From Acidovorax sp. 210-6 (GTDB lineage: Bacteria > Pseudomonadota > Gammaproteobacteria > Burkholderiales > Burkholderiaceae_C), in assembly GCF_010020825.1 (NCBI RefSeq), contig NZ_JAACJE010000001.1, positions 3,348,001 to 3,412,000 of the forward strand: 64,000 nucleotides of DNA, written 5' to 3'. Made by a program: the position numbers and the translations under genes. Under the pieces are notes generated by a model, which saw only the letters and a list, made by a program, of their open reading frames with translations, ran no database searches and was not told the DNA's origin. This document shows, one piece after another, positions 16,901 to 24,570 of this stretch; positions within the stretch are counted from its first letter, which is position 1; each line of letters opens with the position of its first letter.

Positions 16901-17984
16901 CGGCGGCGGCGCCCACATCCCCGGCTACAGCGGCAACCGCACACCGCCACCACGCGATGGCGGGCGCCTGGAGGCCCAGGGCCATGTCACCTGGGCCGCA
17001 GGCCAAGGCCTGGCCATGGACCTGAACGCCCAGGCCCACGCCCTGCAGGTGCTGGCCCGCGCGGACCGCCAGGCCAGCGTGTCCGGCAAGGTGCGCGCCA
17101 CCCTGGCCCAGGGCCAGGTGCGCCTGCAGGGCCAACTGCGCGCGGACCGCGCCGCCCTGCTGCTGCCGGACGCGAACGCCCCCCGCCTGGGCAGCGACGT
17201 GGTGGTGCACTGTGCGGACGATGCCCCCCGCAGGGACGCTGCGGCCCCTGCACGCCGCACCCTTCCTGCCGCCCAGGTGGAGCTGCGCCTGGATCTGGGC
17301 GATGACTTTGCCGTGCAGGGCCACGGCATCACCACCCGCCTGGGTGGGCAGGTGGAGGTGCAAAGTGGCGGGCCGGGGGGCGCTGCACTGCGCGTGACCG
17401 GGGAGGTGCGCACCGTGCAGGGCCGCTACCGCGCCTGGGGCCAGATGCTGGACGTGGAGAGCGGGCTGATCCGCTTCAACGGCGCCTACGACAACCCAGC
17501 GCTGGACATCCTGGCCCTGCGCCCCCAGATCAGCACCCGGGCGGGCGTGCAGGTGCAAGGCACGGCACAGGCCCCGCGCGTGCGCCTGTACGCCGACCCG
17601 GAGCGGCCGGATGCCGAAAAACTGGCCCTCGTGGTGCTGGGCCGCAGCGCCTCCAGCGGCACTGCCGAAGCAGTGCTGCTCCAGCAGGCCGCATGGGCAC
17701 TGCTGGGCAGCAAAGGGACGAGCCCCACAGCCCCCCTGGCCAGCCGTCTCGGGCTGGACGAACTCGGCGTCCAGACCACCGACGGCAGCAACGGCGCCAG
17801 CAGCGCCGCCCTCACCCTGGGCAAGCGGCTGTCCCAGGACTTGTACCTGAGCTACGAGCGCAGCCTCTCGGGCGCCATGGGCACGCTGTACATCTTCTAC
17901 GACCTCTCACGCCACCTGACCCTGCGCGCCCAGACAGGCGAGAAAGCGGCTCTGGATCTGATCTACACCCGGCGATTCGACTGA
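13935..17984 (+). CDS. tamB: Translocation and assembly module inner-membrane subunit TamB
   Basis: 1349 residues. A cytoplasmic N-terminus of about 55 residues precedes one membrane helix (HALVRAGALVLLACTALLVW, about 62-81). A very long periplasmic beta-rich region follows, in the AsmA/YhdP/TamB lipid-transfer superfamily. It ends with the conserved DUF490 domain, seen as GRYRAWGQMLDVESGLIRF, then LVVLGRSASSG and a terminal LIYTRRFD. TamB spans the periplasm and contacts TamA. The start at 13935 overlaps the tamA stop; an ATG at 13944 is also possible. Confidence 0.92.
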   Translation: MGTMPRRTPPASIRVKHYTSAPSPEVFAAGASRPSGPNPYAAASGQGASASTPPQRKPWLLPLLGHALVRAGALVLLACTALLVWLHLPGSLATAVQWITPLLPAGQQIEAQGVQGSLRHGGRMASLRWSGPGLQVQAQDVQIAWDLATLLQGRVVLSRLRAAQLALTHTPQPSAAQRDTTAPTQLGLPLRVDMPAHIGQIVWNGQPLAQDLQAHYGYDGSTHRLELAQLQVAQGRYQASGTLQAQAPMALDVQAQGQVHTTTPTGQDLVLQAQARLQGPLAGADALLRLQARLQPDTAHAPTTHSTAQIDATIAPWAAQPLRQAQAKLQALDLAILWPQAPHTALQGNVQVQPEGAGWQIEAQLSNPQHGPWDQQRLPLQALQASAHYDGTLWELAQARLQAGSGHMTLQGRYHPADKALEGGAQLHAFNPALLHSAWAPQPLSGSLLARQNATGLDWRVDLQADARRTAPGPGLRLDHARAQGRWHDRTLQIDRLDLQALQARVQSPGLELRWADAPQARGRLTLALPGASAQASGHWSAHSGAGQAQVDVQQAAQVQAWLRSLPGLPPGALDAGTAQGQARLDMRWQGGWKDGLAVPTGTGRNAPSPPPQLEATLSAPRLEWMTRAADNPAATTVQWRDVQARFNGNAAQAQLDLDAQALTQGQRLRLQTRLSGGQKAPAGDSPATAAWHAQIATLQLTAQPTAAGAGQPWLLALAEPLPLALHTEPGPTLALQADAGSAHLSGPQPGRTLLRWERQRLRTHPTQPWQWQSRGTLEGLPLAWLAALAPPSSTPWPATAQGVAPLLLKGRWDTEGGARPRLDARLQHESGDLPLPLIETSAAPQSAGVRALAAQLETDGTTLSAQLHWDSARAGTLELQASTQIARTDQGWLWPEQAPVAAQMNAQLPQLGVWSALAPPGWRVQGTLDTQATLSGTRSQPRWHGKLAADGFALRSVLDGVDLRDGRLRATLQGDRIAITELQLHGSPGGGAHIPGYSGNRTPPPRDGGRLEAQGHVTWAAGQGLAMDLNAQAHALQVLARADRQASVSGKVRATLAQGQVRLQGQLRADRAALLLPDANAPRLGSDVVVHCADDAPRRDAAAPARRTLPAAQVELRLDLGDDFAVQGHGITTRLGGQVEVQSGGPGGAALRVTGEVRTVQGRYRAWGQMLDVESGLIRFNGAYDNPALDILALRPQISTRAGVQVQGTAQAPRVRLYADPERPDAEKLALVVLGRSASSGTAEAVLLQQAAWALLGSKGTSPTAPLASRLGLDELGVQTTDGSNGASSAALTLGKRLSQDLYLSYERSLSGAMGTLYIFYDLSRHLTLRAQTGEKAALDLIYTRRFD

Positions 17985-17995
17985 AGGCCGAAGGA

Positions 17996-18051
17996 TTTAG
18001 GCCAAATTGGCCTGTAGCGCCCGTCCATCAAGCGCAGGCAGCTATCAAAAT
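17996..18051. repeat. Short multi-hairpin repeat downstream of tamB
   Basis: Reverse-oriented copy with GCCAAATTGGCC, TAGCGCCCG, AAGCGCAGGCAGCTATCAAA. It lies between tamB and the tRNA-Arg gene and may act as a transcript 3' end. Confidence 0.75.
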
Positions 18052-18086
18052 GGAAGCGTTTGAACGCGTACAATCCTGGCCTGCCG

Positions 18087-18161
18087 CTCCTCGTAGTTCA
18101 ATGGATAGAACGAGTGCCTCCTAAGCGCTAGATACAGGTTCGATTCCTGTCGAGGGGACCA
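18087..18161 (+). tRNA. tRNA-Arg (anticodon CCT), CCA encoded
   Basis: The cloverleaf folds: acceptor CTCCTCG pairs with CGAGGGG (one G-U), D stem GTTC/GAAC, anticodon loop CTCCTAA on stem AGTGC/GCGCT, T stem ACAGG/CCTGT with loop TTCGATT, then A-CCA. It reads AGG codons. A TACAAT hexamer 12 bases upstream may be its -10. Its 3' part is the left attachment site of the element that follows. Confidence 0.93.
18139..18154 (+). other. Left attachment site (attL core), inside tRNA-Arg
   Basis: TTCGATTCCTGTCGAG, the T-loop to acceptor part of the tRNA gene, recurs exactly at 25512-25527 past the last element gene. A tRNA 3' end beside a P4-type integrase gene is the usual integration layout. Confidence 0.75.
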
Positions 18162-18196
18162 AGTGACCGAATCACACTGTCTCACAACACCTCAGA

Positions 18197-18229
18197 AACC
18201 CGCATGCCTCCTAGCATCGCGGGTTTTTT
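18197..18229 (+). terminator. Terminator after tRNA-Arg
   Basis: Stem AACCCGC / GCGGGTT with a 15-base loop followed by a run of six Ts. It would end tRNA transcription before the element genes. Confidence 0.75.
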
Positions 18230-18263
18230 GTTGTCTCAAGCCATATCACCCCGTAACATGACA

Positions 18264-18327
18264 TACCGCCAAAAAAGCGGTATTTTTGACGGTATCTTGA
18301 AATACCGCCAAACGGCATACCGCCAAA
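18264..18327. repeat. Cluster of TACCGCCAAA decamers upstream of int (arm-type sites)
   Basis: TACCGCCAAA occurs at 18264-18273, 18303-18312 and 18318-18327, and a variant in the opposite orientation, TTTGACGGTA, at 18285-18294. The same TTTGACGGTA occurs at 25448-25457 near the right end. The cluster ends 12 bases before the integrase start, so bound integrase could also repress its own gene. Confidence 0.65.
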
Positions 18328-18339
18328 CGGGAGGGACTC

Positions 18340-19557
18340 ATGGCACTGACAGATACCTTCACCAAGAACGCAAAACACAGTGGCAAACCTGCTGGCGACA
18401 AGCACCGCGATGGCAACGGCATGTACTTGCTGGTGAATGCGGGCGGCAAATACTGGCGCATGGATTACCGCTTTGCCGACAAACGCAAAACGCTGGCGCT
18501 GGGCGTGTACCCCGAGGTATCACTGGCAAAGGCCAGACAGCGGCGCGAAAAAGCACGCGAGCTGCTGGCGGACGGAATCGACCCCGGCATTGCCAAGCGC
18601 GAGGAAAAGCAAGCCAAGGCGGCAGCGGCAGGAAACACCTTTGAGGCGGTGGCAGAGCAATGGCTCAAAGCCACGGCAGCAAAGCGGGCCGCCATCACGC
18701 AGGACAAGGTAACGACATGGCTACGCAAGGACGTGTTCCCGTACATCGGAAAAATGCCAATTACCAGTATCGGGCCGCGTGACGTGCTGGCCGTGGTGCG
18801 CAAGATGGAAGCGCGGGGCGTGATCGACAGCGCAAAGCGCATCGCCCAAATTTGCGGACAAGTGTTTCGGTATGCGGTGGCCGAGGGCACGGCAGAGCGG
18901 GACGTGACCACCGACCTGCGCGGCGCATTCCAGCACGCAGAGAAAAAACACTATGCCGCCATCACCGACCCGGCAAAGCTGGGCGAGCTGCTGCGCTCCA
19001 TCCACGCTTACACCGGGCACCCCTACAGCGTGGCAGCGCTGAAGCTGTCGCCCCTGGTGTTCCTGCGCCCCGGCGAACTGCGCACCGGCGAATGGGCCGA
19101 AATTGATCTGGAAGCAGCAGAGTGGCGCATCCCCGGCAGCAAGATGAAGATGAAGAATGACCACATCGTCCCGCTGTCGCGGCAGGCCGTGGAGATTTTG
19201 CAAAGCCTGCACCCCATCACCGGGCATGGCCGCTATGTGTTCCCCAGCCTGCGCACAGGCGAACGCCCTATGAGCGAGAACACGGTGAATGCAGCGCTGC
19301 GCGGCATGGGCTATAGCAACGAGGTTCACACAGCCCACGGGTTCAGGGCAACGGCACGCACCATCATGGATGAAGTGCTGGGCGAGCGCGTGGACTTGAT
19401 AGAGCACCAACTGGCCCACGCGGTGAAGGATGCCAATGGGCGGGCCTACAACCGCACGGCACACCTACCAGCACGGCGGGACATGATGCAGCGCTGGGCG
19501 GACTACCTGGACAAACTGCGCATCGGGGCGGACGTGATCCAGTTCAAAGCCGCGTGA
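18340..19557 (+). CDS. int: P4-type tyrosine recombinase (integrase)
   Basis: 405 residues. The N-terminal DUF4102-type arm-binding domain is visible in ADKRKTLALGVYPEVSLAKA. A SAM-like core-binding domain covers about 98-180. The catalytic domain has Arg243 in RPGELR, His333 and Arg336 in HGFR, a later His360 in QLAHAV and the nucleophile Tyr370 in RAYNRT. All the catalytic residues I can locate are present, so it is probably active. It would integrate the element at the 3' end of tRNA-Arg. A GGGAGGG stretch just upstream of the ATG can serve as ribosome binding site. A terminator follows the stop codon. Confidence 0.95.
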   Translation: MALTDTFTKNAKHSGKPAGDKHRDGNGMYLLVNAGGKYWRMDYRFADKRKTLALGVYPEVSLAKARQRREKARELLADGIDPGIAKREEKQAKAAAAGNTFEAVAEQWLKATAAKRAAITQDKVTTWLRKDVFPYIGKMPITSIGPRDVLAVVRKMEARGVIDSAKRIAQICGQVFRYAVAEGTAERDVTTDLRGAFQHAEKKHYAAITDPAKLGELLRSIHAYTGHPYSVAALKLSPLVFLRPGELRTGEWAEIDLEAAEWRIPGSKMKMKNDHIVPLSRQAVEILQSLHPITGHGRYVFPSLRTGERPMSENTVNAALRGMGYSNEVHTAHGFRATARTIMDEVLGERVDLIEHQLAHAVKDANGRAYNRTAHLPARRDMMQRWADYLDKLRIGADVIQFKAA

Positions 19558-19574
19558 ACACCCACATTCACAGC

Positions 19575-19596
19575 AAGGCCCTTTGGGGCCTTTTTC
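19575..19596 (+). terminator. Terminator after int
   Basis: AAGGCC, a six-base loop, GGCCTT and a T run begin 18 bases after the integrase stop. Confidence 0.75.
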
Positions 19597-20027
19597 TATG
19601 ACATGCGCGACGACAACAAGATGCACGACTTCGACATGAACGAAGGCTTGTTCGTGTTCTTCTTAGACAACATGCAGACACGCCGGAAATATTCTTATAA
19701 ATCAATGACTTACATAAAACATCGATCCAGCAAGTACAAGCTGTATACAACGAATTACGTGCTTTTGATTGTTGGGGTGGGGTGGGGCTGCCGCAACCGC
19801 TGTGCGGTGTTTCATCCCTTAGGATTGGCGCACCTGCTTGGATGCAACGGCACAAAGGGCGAAAGCCCCCAAGTGCTTTGAACACAAGGAGGCTTTCTAG
19901 TACCCAATCCCGAAGGATCGAGGACTGTCTGGGGAGACAAACCGAGATTCTATAGAACTGGCCGCATACGAGCGACCTGTTCACGGGTACGGGATTGTTC
20001 TTGGCCCTGCTTATAGAAAGGCCAGCC
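19597..20027 (+). other. Noncoding region upstream of the alpA-replication operon
   Basis: About 430 bases, clearly AT-richer than the surroundings around 19600-19760. The one plus-strand frame of 92 codons (19603-19881) has no ribosome binding site and a low-complexity, basic-to-hydrophobic product, so I do not call it. Between about 19850 and 19975 there are structured elements: a GNRA-type hairpin GGGCGAAAGCCC at 19858-19869, enclosed by CAAAG..CTTTG. In phage P4 the equivalent leader encodes the CI immunity RNA. This region is the natural place for promoters and such an RNA, but that is inference. Confidence 0.5.
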
Positions 20028-20222
20028 ATGGCCCAAAACGTCTATCACCCTGAAACCTTGCTGCGCCTGCCGCAAGTGCTGACCCGCTTTCCTGTGTCCC
20101 GCTCCGGCTGGTATGCGGGCGTGAAGTGCGGCAAATACCCCTCACCCATCAAGACCGGCCCGCGCACAGCCATGTGGCGCTCCAGTGAAATCGACGCCCT
20201 CATTGCCGCCATCGGCAAGTGA
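20028..20222 (+). CDS. AlpA-like small DNA-binding regulator (first)
   Basis: 64 residues with the AlpA-type pattern: PETLLRLPQVLTRFPVSRSG (helix-turn-helix), WYAGVKCGKYPSPIKTGPRT and AMWRSSEIDALIAA. AlpA-type proteins activate element excision or early transcription, and some act as excisionases. The ATG at 20028 is chosen because AGAAAGG lies just upstream and the product matches the family's short length. It heads the downstream operon. Confidence 0.85.
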   Translation: MAQNVYHPETLLRLPQVLTRFPVSRSGWYAGVKCGKYPSPIKTGPRTAMWRSSEIDALIAAIGK

Positions 20223-20234
20223 CTGGAGGACGTT

Positions 20235-20528
20235 ATGCACACAGTCAAGGACTATTCAAAGTCCGGGCAAACCGCGCCCAGCGTAATTCCCTCATTCGAC
20301 ACCCTGCCCGACAGCGCGTTCATTCGTGAGTCGCAACTGGTGCAAAGCCCCAAGCGCCCCGACAGCCCCGCACCCCTGCCCTTCAGCGCCCCGACCCTGT
20401 GGCGCAAGGTGAAGGCGGGCACTTTCCCCAAGCCCGTCAAATTGTCGGATCGGGTGACAGCATGGAAAGTGGGCGACGTGCGCGCCTGGATCGCTAGACA
20501 CTGCTCAATGCAACAGGCGGGGAGCTGA
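20235..20528 (+). CDS. AlpA-like small DNA-binding regulator (second)
   Basis: 97 residues. The C-terminal half has the same signature as the gene before it: SAPTLWRKVKAGTFPKPVKL, then DRVTAWKVGDVRAWIA. The first ~45 residues are a proline-rich extension. A GGAGG sequence precedes the ATG. Two AlpA-like genes in tandem suggest that one regulates transcription and the other acts as excisionase, though which is which cannot be told. Confidence 0.75.
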   Translation: MHTVKDYSKSGQTAPSVIPSFDTLPDSAFIRESQLVQSPKRPDSPAPLPFSAPTLWRKVKAGTFPKPVKLSDRVTAWKVGDVRAWIARHCSMQQAGS

Positions 20529-20532
20529 GGCC

Positions 20533-20784
20533 ATGACCCCAAAGAAAACGCCCGACCCCACCAAAGCAGAATCGAGCGCTCCGAACACGGCGCAGTCTAT
20601 CGCTACCGACAGGGATTTTCACGCCCTGCGCAGAGCCTATGCGCAGCAAGGCCACCACCTGCACAGCGTGACGCCCAAGGACGGCGCAACCACCTATTGG
20701 GCCGAGCGCTGGGGACTGGTGCGCTACCTGCCCAGCTTGCACGATGCCGCGCTGTTTTTGGCGCAGATTGGGGGGCGGCTGTGA
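20533..20784 (+). CDS. Small conserved element protein, unknown function
   Basis: 83 residues. The first third is Pro/Thr/Ser-rich and likely disordered; the rest, FHALRRAYAQQGHHLHSV then WAERWGLVRYLPSLHDAA, looks folded and amphipathic. It lies four bases after the AlpA-like gene and overlaps the replication gene start (GTGA), so the two are probably translationally coupled. I do not recognise a domain. It may be a partner of the replication protein. Confidence 0.65.
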   Translation: MTPKKTPDPTKAESSAPNTAQSIATDRDFHALRRAYAQQGHHLHSVTPKDGATTYWAERWGLVRYLPSLHDAALFLAQIGGRL

Positions 20785-23228
20785 TCGCATCCGAACAATT
20801 CCAACAAGCCATTGCAGGCGCTGGCCTGCCAGTGCCCGAGGTAATCCACGGCGACGGCACGCTGTACCGATTCAGCACCAACGGCAAGCGCGTGGATCAA
20901 TCGGGCTGGTATGTCTTGCACGACGATGGCGATGTTCCAGCGGGCGCTTTTGGTTGCTGGCGCAGCGGGCTATCTCAGACCTGGTGCAGCAAAGACACCC
21001 AGGCCATGACCCAGGCCGAGCGCATCGCCCACCAGCAGCGCATGCTGGCCATTGCGCAGCAGCGCGAAGCCGACAAGGCCCAGCGCCAGCAGGATGCAGC
21101 GACGGCGGCGGCGCAGCGCTGGGAAGCTGCGCTACCGGCCCCGGCGGATCATCCGTACCTGGTGCGCAAGGGCATTCAACCCCACGGCATCAAGGCCGAG
21201 GGCGAGGCGCTGCTGATCCCGCTGCGCGATGCGTCAACCACCTTGCACAGCCTGCAAGCCATCGGCCCCGAGGGGGACAAGCGCTTTCAACCGGGCGGGC
21301 GCATCAAGGGCTGCTACTTTGGCATCGGCAAGCCCAAGGGGCTGCTGATCGTGTGCGAGGGTTTTGCGACCGGGGCCAGCATCCATGAGGCCACCGGCCA
21401 TGCCGTAGCGTGCGCAATGAACGCGGGCAACCTGCTGGAAGTGGCCCAGGCACTGCACAGCAAGTACCCCAAGCTGCGCCTGATCCTGGCGTCTGACGAT
21501 GATGCTTTTACCGACGGCAATCCGGGCATCACCAAGGCCACCGAGGCGGCAAGGGCCGTAGGTGGCTACCTGACAAAACCTGACTTTGGCGAGCAGCGCG
21601 GCGACAAGGACACCGACTTCAACGACTTGCACCAGCGGGCCGGCCTGGGGGCTGTGCAGGCGTGCTTTGATGTGGCTATGGCCGTGGTGGCTGATCCCGT
21701 TTTTCCGCCATTGGAGGACGTGGCCCACGGTATCGACATAGACCCGGCCACCACCGCACCCGAGCCGCTGCGCGCGCCACTGCCACCTGGCGAGGCATAC
21801 CCGGTTGATGCGCTGGGCGACGTGCTGGGTGCCGCTGCGCGAGCTCTTCACGAAGTGGTCAAAGCACCAATGGCGCTGTGCTGCCAGTCTGTGCTGGCCG
21901 CTGCCAGTCTGGCCGCGCAAGCGCATTTTGATGTGCAACTGCCATGGGGACAGCGCAAGCCGCTATCGCTCTTCCTGCTGACCGTGGGCGAGTCTGGCGA
22001 GCGCAAGAGCGCGGTTGATGATGTAGTTCTCGGAGCGGCAAAGGCCCATGAAAAAACCGCCATGGCCGCCTATCAAGAGGACATGGATCGTCATGAGGCC
22101 GATATGGCTGCATGGGGCAAGGCCACCGAGGCGGCGCGCACCGCTGCCACCCAGGGCAAGAAAGGCACGGCCACCGCCGAGCAGATACGCGATGCGGTTG
22201 CAGCCGTCGGAGACAAGCCTGTTGCACCCATTGCGCCATTGCGGTTTGTGACCGACCCGACGGCGGAAGGGCTCTACAAGCTGCTGGCCATGGCGCAGCC
22301 GAGCGTGGCGCTTTTCAGCGACGAAGGCGGCCTGCTGATTGGCGGGCATGCACTCAACGGCGACAACTTCCTCAAGACCATCACGCGCTGGTCAAAGATG
22401 TGGGACGGAGCGCCTTTCGACCGCGTGCGCGCTGGCGATGGCGTGGGCATCCTGTACGGGCGACGCATGGCCTTGCACCAGCTGGCGCAAGGGGATGTGA
22501 TGGTCAAACTCTTGTCCGACCGGCTGGCCAATGGACAGGGGCTGCTGGCGCGCTGTCTGGTGGCATGGCCTGAATCCACTATCGGCACGCGGCACGCCGA
22601 TGCATTCGAGTGGGCAGGGGCGCGGCCCGAGCTCAAACGCATGTTTGCCGTGCTGTCTGGCCTGCTGGAGACTGAGCCGCGCACGTCGGAGAAAAACCCG
22701 CAAGAACTTGATCCCCTGGAACTGCCGCTGTCGGCTGAGGCCGGTCAATTGGCGCTGCAAGCGGGCAACCAGTTCGAAACATTGATGGCGACCGGGAACG
22801 ACCTGAGCGAGCTGCGCGACCGCACCGCGAAGGCGGTAGAAAACGCCTGCCGCATTGCTGGCGTACTGGCTGCAATTGAGGGCGGCATGGGCACCAGCGA
22901 AATTACTGCTGACCACCTGACGCGCGCCCTCGTGCTGATCCAGTGGTATCTGGCCGAGGCGCTGCGCATTCGTGGCGCAGCTGCTGTACCGCAGTCTGTG
23001 CAGGATGCCGAGGCGCTGTCGAACTGGCTACACGCGCGAGGCATGCGCAAATTCCGAACCCGCGATGTTCTCAACGCTGGCCCTGCGCAACTGCGCAACA
23101 AGGCGCGACTGATGGCGGCGATAGAGCAGCTTGTCGAGGCCGGGTACATCACCGCATGCCCGGCAGGGACGGAGATTGACGGCGTGAAGGCGCGCAAGGC
23201 GTGGGAGGTGCATCACCATGTGGTTTGA
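20781..23228 (+). CDS. Replication protein with TOPRIM and DUF3987-type domains (primase/helicase-like)
   Basis: 815 residues. The N-terminal part (about 1-180) includes a QRWEAALPAP / HPYLVRKGI linker typical of phage primases. A TOPRIM domain follows: LLIVCEGFATGAS with the catalytic Glu near 192, and LILASDDDA near 235-242. A DUF3987-like region (about 360-720) has a P-loop-like GESGERKS at about 403-410. Such proteins prime and unwind DNA for phage and satellite replication. I chose GTG at 20781, which overlaps the previous stop. It overlaps the next gene by 11 bases. Confidence 0.85.
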   Translation: MIASEQFQQAIAGAGLPVPEVIHGDGTLYRFSTNGKRVDQSGWYVLHDDGDVPAGAFGCWRSGLSQTWCSKDTQAMTQAERIAHQQRMLAIAQQREADKAQRQQDAATAAAQRWEAALPAPADHPYLVRKGIQPHGIKAEGEALLIPLRDASTTLHSLQAIGPEGDKRFQPGGRIKGCYFGIGKPKGLLIVCEGFATGASIHEATGHAVACAMNAGNLLEVAQALHSKYPKLRLILASDDDAFTDGNPGITKATEAARAVGGYLTKPDFGEQRGDKDTDFNDLHQRAGLGAVQACFDVAMAVVADPVFPPLEDVAHGIDIDPATTAPEPLRAPLPPGEAYPVDALGDVLGAAARALHEVVKAPMALCCQSVLAAASLAAQAHFDVQLPWGQRKPLSLFLLTVGESGERKSAVDDVVLGAAKAHEKTAMAAYQEDMDRHEADMAAWGKATEAARTAATQGKKGTATAEQIRDAVAAVGDKPVAPIAPLRFVTDPTAEGLYKLLAMAQPSVALFSDEGGLLIGGHALNGDNFLKTITRWSKMWDGAPFDRVRAGDGVGILYGRRMALHQLAQGDVMVKLLSDRLANGQGLLARCLVAWPESTIGTRHADAFEWAGARPELKRMFAVLSGLLETEPRTSEKNPQELDPLELPLSAEAGQLALQAGNQFETLMATGNDLSELRDRTAKAVENACRIAGVLAAIEGGMGTSEITADHLTRALVLIQWYLAEALRIRGAAAVPQSVQDAEALSNWLHARGMRKFRTRDVLNAGPAQLRNKARLMAAIEQLVEAGYITACPAGTEIDGVKARKAWEVHHHVV

Positions 23229-23928
23229 CCCTCAAACCCTGCTGGCGCGCTCTTACCCCCCTGCGACTTCTGCGACTTCTGCGACTTTCGAGGTGCAGGT
23301 AGGGACAAAAGTCGCAGAGTCGCAAAAGTCGCAGCCTGCCGCGAACGATGCAGCCCTCGACCCCGACAGCTATTGCTGGCCGCACAGCAGCGCCTGGAAC
23401 ACCAGCGAGATAGCGCTGTTCAACCGGCGCGCGGCGCTGTTCGTGCGGCGTGGCGCCAGCGACACCGAAGCCGAGCGGCTGGCCGAAACGCTGGTGCAGT
23501 GTGATCGTGAGGGCGACAGCATGCACGCCTGCATGGAGTGTCGGCACCTGCAAACCAGTGAGCCCTGGCGCTGTGGCAACTGGCAATCGGCTGGTGTAGC
23601 TGTTCGTGCTGTCGATGCGAGCCTGGCGCGCACCATGGTCATGCAGGCGCAGCGCTGCCCAGGCTATGCGGCGGCTGCCCTGCCAGCGACGGCACCGCCA
23701 TTCGTGGCCGAGCCGGAACCACCACCACCTGCAACTGCACAGCCCCAGGCCAGCAGCCCCGACCGTTGGCCTGCTGCGCCATGGCGGGAGTCTGACCGCG
23801 CATACCTGGCCCACCATGCCGAATGCCATGCATGCCAGTGCGCAGGCCGGGGCTACGGGCAGCGCTGCGCCATCGGCATGCAGCTATGGACGGCGTACAG
23901 CAGCATGAATTCAGACTTGAAGGAATAG
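23218..23928 (+). CDS. Hypothetical element protein, Cys- and Pro-rich
   Basis: 236 residues, no recognised domain. The N-terminal 45 residues are translated through the GCGACTT repeat array (SATSATF, then VAESQKSQ) and are probably disordered. A folded segment follows at about 50-150 with CxxC-like pairs (CMECRHL, RCGNW). A proline-rich linker precedes a C-terminal HHAECHACQCAGRGYGQRC motif that could bind zinc. It starts inside the replication gene, in another frame, and is probably cotranscribed with it. The real start could be later than 23218. Confidence 0.55.
   Translation: MWFDPQTLLARSYPPATSATSATFEVQVGTKVAESQKSQPAANDAALDPDSYCWPHSSAWNTSEIALFNRRAALFVRRGASDTEAERLAETLVQCDREGDSMHACMECRHLQTSEPWRCGNWQSAGVAVRAVDASLARTMVMQAQRCPGYAAAALPATAPPFVAEPEPPPPATAQPQASSPDRWPAAPWRESDRAYLAHHAECHACQCAGRGYGQRCAIGMQLWTAYSSMNSDLKE
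23262..23333. repeat. Inverted array of GCGACTT units
   Basis: TGCGACTT occurs three times at a 9-base step (23262, 23271, 23280). After a 21-base gap, the reverse complement AAGTCGCA (one unit GAGTCGCA) occurs three times at 8-9 base steps (23309, 23317, 23326). It lies within the start of an element gene, just after the replication gene. Confidence 0.85.
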
Positions 23929-23931
23929 ACC

Positions 23932-24570
23932 ATGGCAACCACCAAAAACACCAAGGGCAAGGACAAAACCCCACCTGATCCCAATGCCTTGCGGGTTGAA
24001 GTCCACCCCGGTGACAGCCCTTCCGAAAAGCTGGCCGCGCTGGCAACCGACGGCGCACTGACTGCCATCACGCTGCAAGCCTATGCAGGCGGTGGCAAAG
24101 AGCTGGGAGTGACTGAGCTACTGGCCGCCATGCGCAAGGCCGGGGACGAGACCGTGGCCGGAGACATGGGCCGGTTTGAGCGCGTCTTGACCCACCAGTT
24201 TCTGACCTTGGACGCGCTGTTCAACAACCTGGCGCAACGCTCAGGGCGGCAGGATTCATTCAAGGGCATCGAGGTGCTAATGCGGCTGGCCCTGAAGGCG
24301 CAGTCCCAGGCACGCGCAACGGCTGAGACTCTGGCATTGATGAAAAACCCCATGCCCTACATCAAGCAGGCCAACATTGCCAACGGCCCCCAGCAGGTCA
24401 ACAACGGCACTCCCGCGAGCGCGGGGAAAACACAATGCAAACCAAACGAACTATTGGAGCACCAGCATGGCAACACCCTGGACACCAGAGCGCAGGCAGC
24501 GGCAGGCCGAGCTGATCCGGCAATGGCAACCGTGGAAGCAAAGCACCGGCCCACGAACACCCGAGGGTAA
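23932..24570 (+). CDS. Hypothetical element protein
   Basis: 212 residues. After a basic N-terminus (TTKNTKGKDKTPP) comes an alpha-helical body of about residues 30-140, then NPMPYIKQANIANGPQQVNN, a phrase I recall from uncharacterised proteins of phage-like islands. The last 50 residues are low-complexity and overlap the next gene in another frame. No enzyme motif, signal peptide or membrane segment is seen. Three bases separate it from the gene before it. Confidence 0.6.
   Translation: MATTKNTKGKDKTPPDPNALRVEVHPGDSPSEKLAALATDGALTAITLQAYAGGGKELGVTELLAAMRKAGDETVAGDMGRFERVLTHQFLTLDALFNNLAQRSGRQDSFKGIEVLMRLALKAQSQARATAETLALMKNPMPYIKQANIANGPQQVNNGTPASAGKTQCKPNELLEHQHGNTLDTRAQAAAGRADPAMATVEAKHRPTNTRG

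Noticed and set aside
19603-19881. 92-codon frame after the integrase
   Set aside because: No ribosome binding site, unusual composition, and it crosses the hairpin-rich segment. More likely noncoding.
23262-23333. CRISPR-like repeats
   Set aside because: Units are 8 bases long with 0-1 base spacing and come in inverted sets. No spacers and no cas genes are present.
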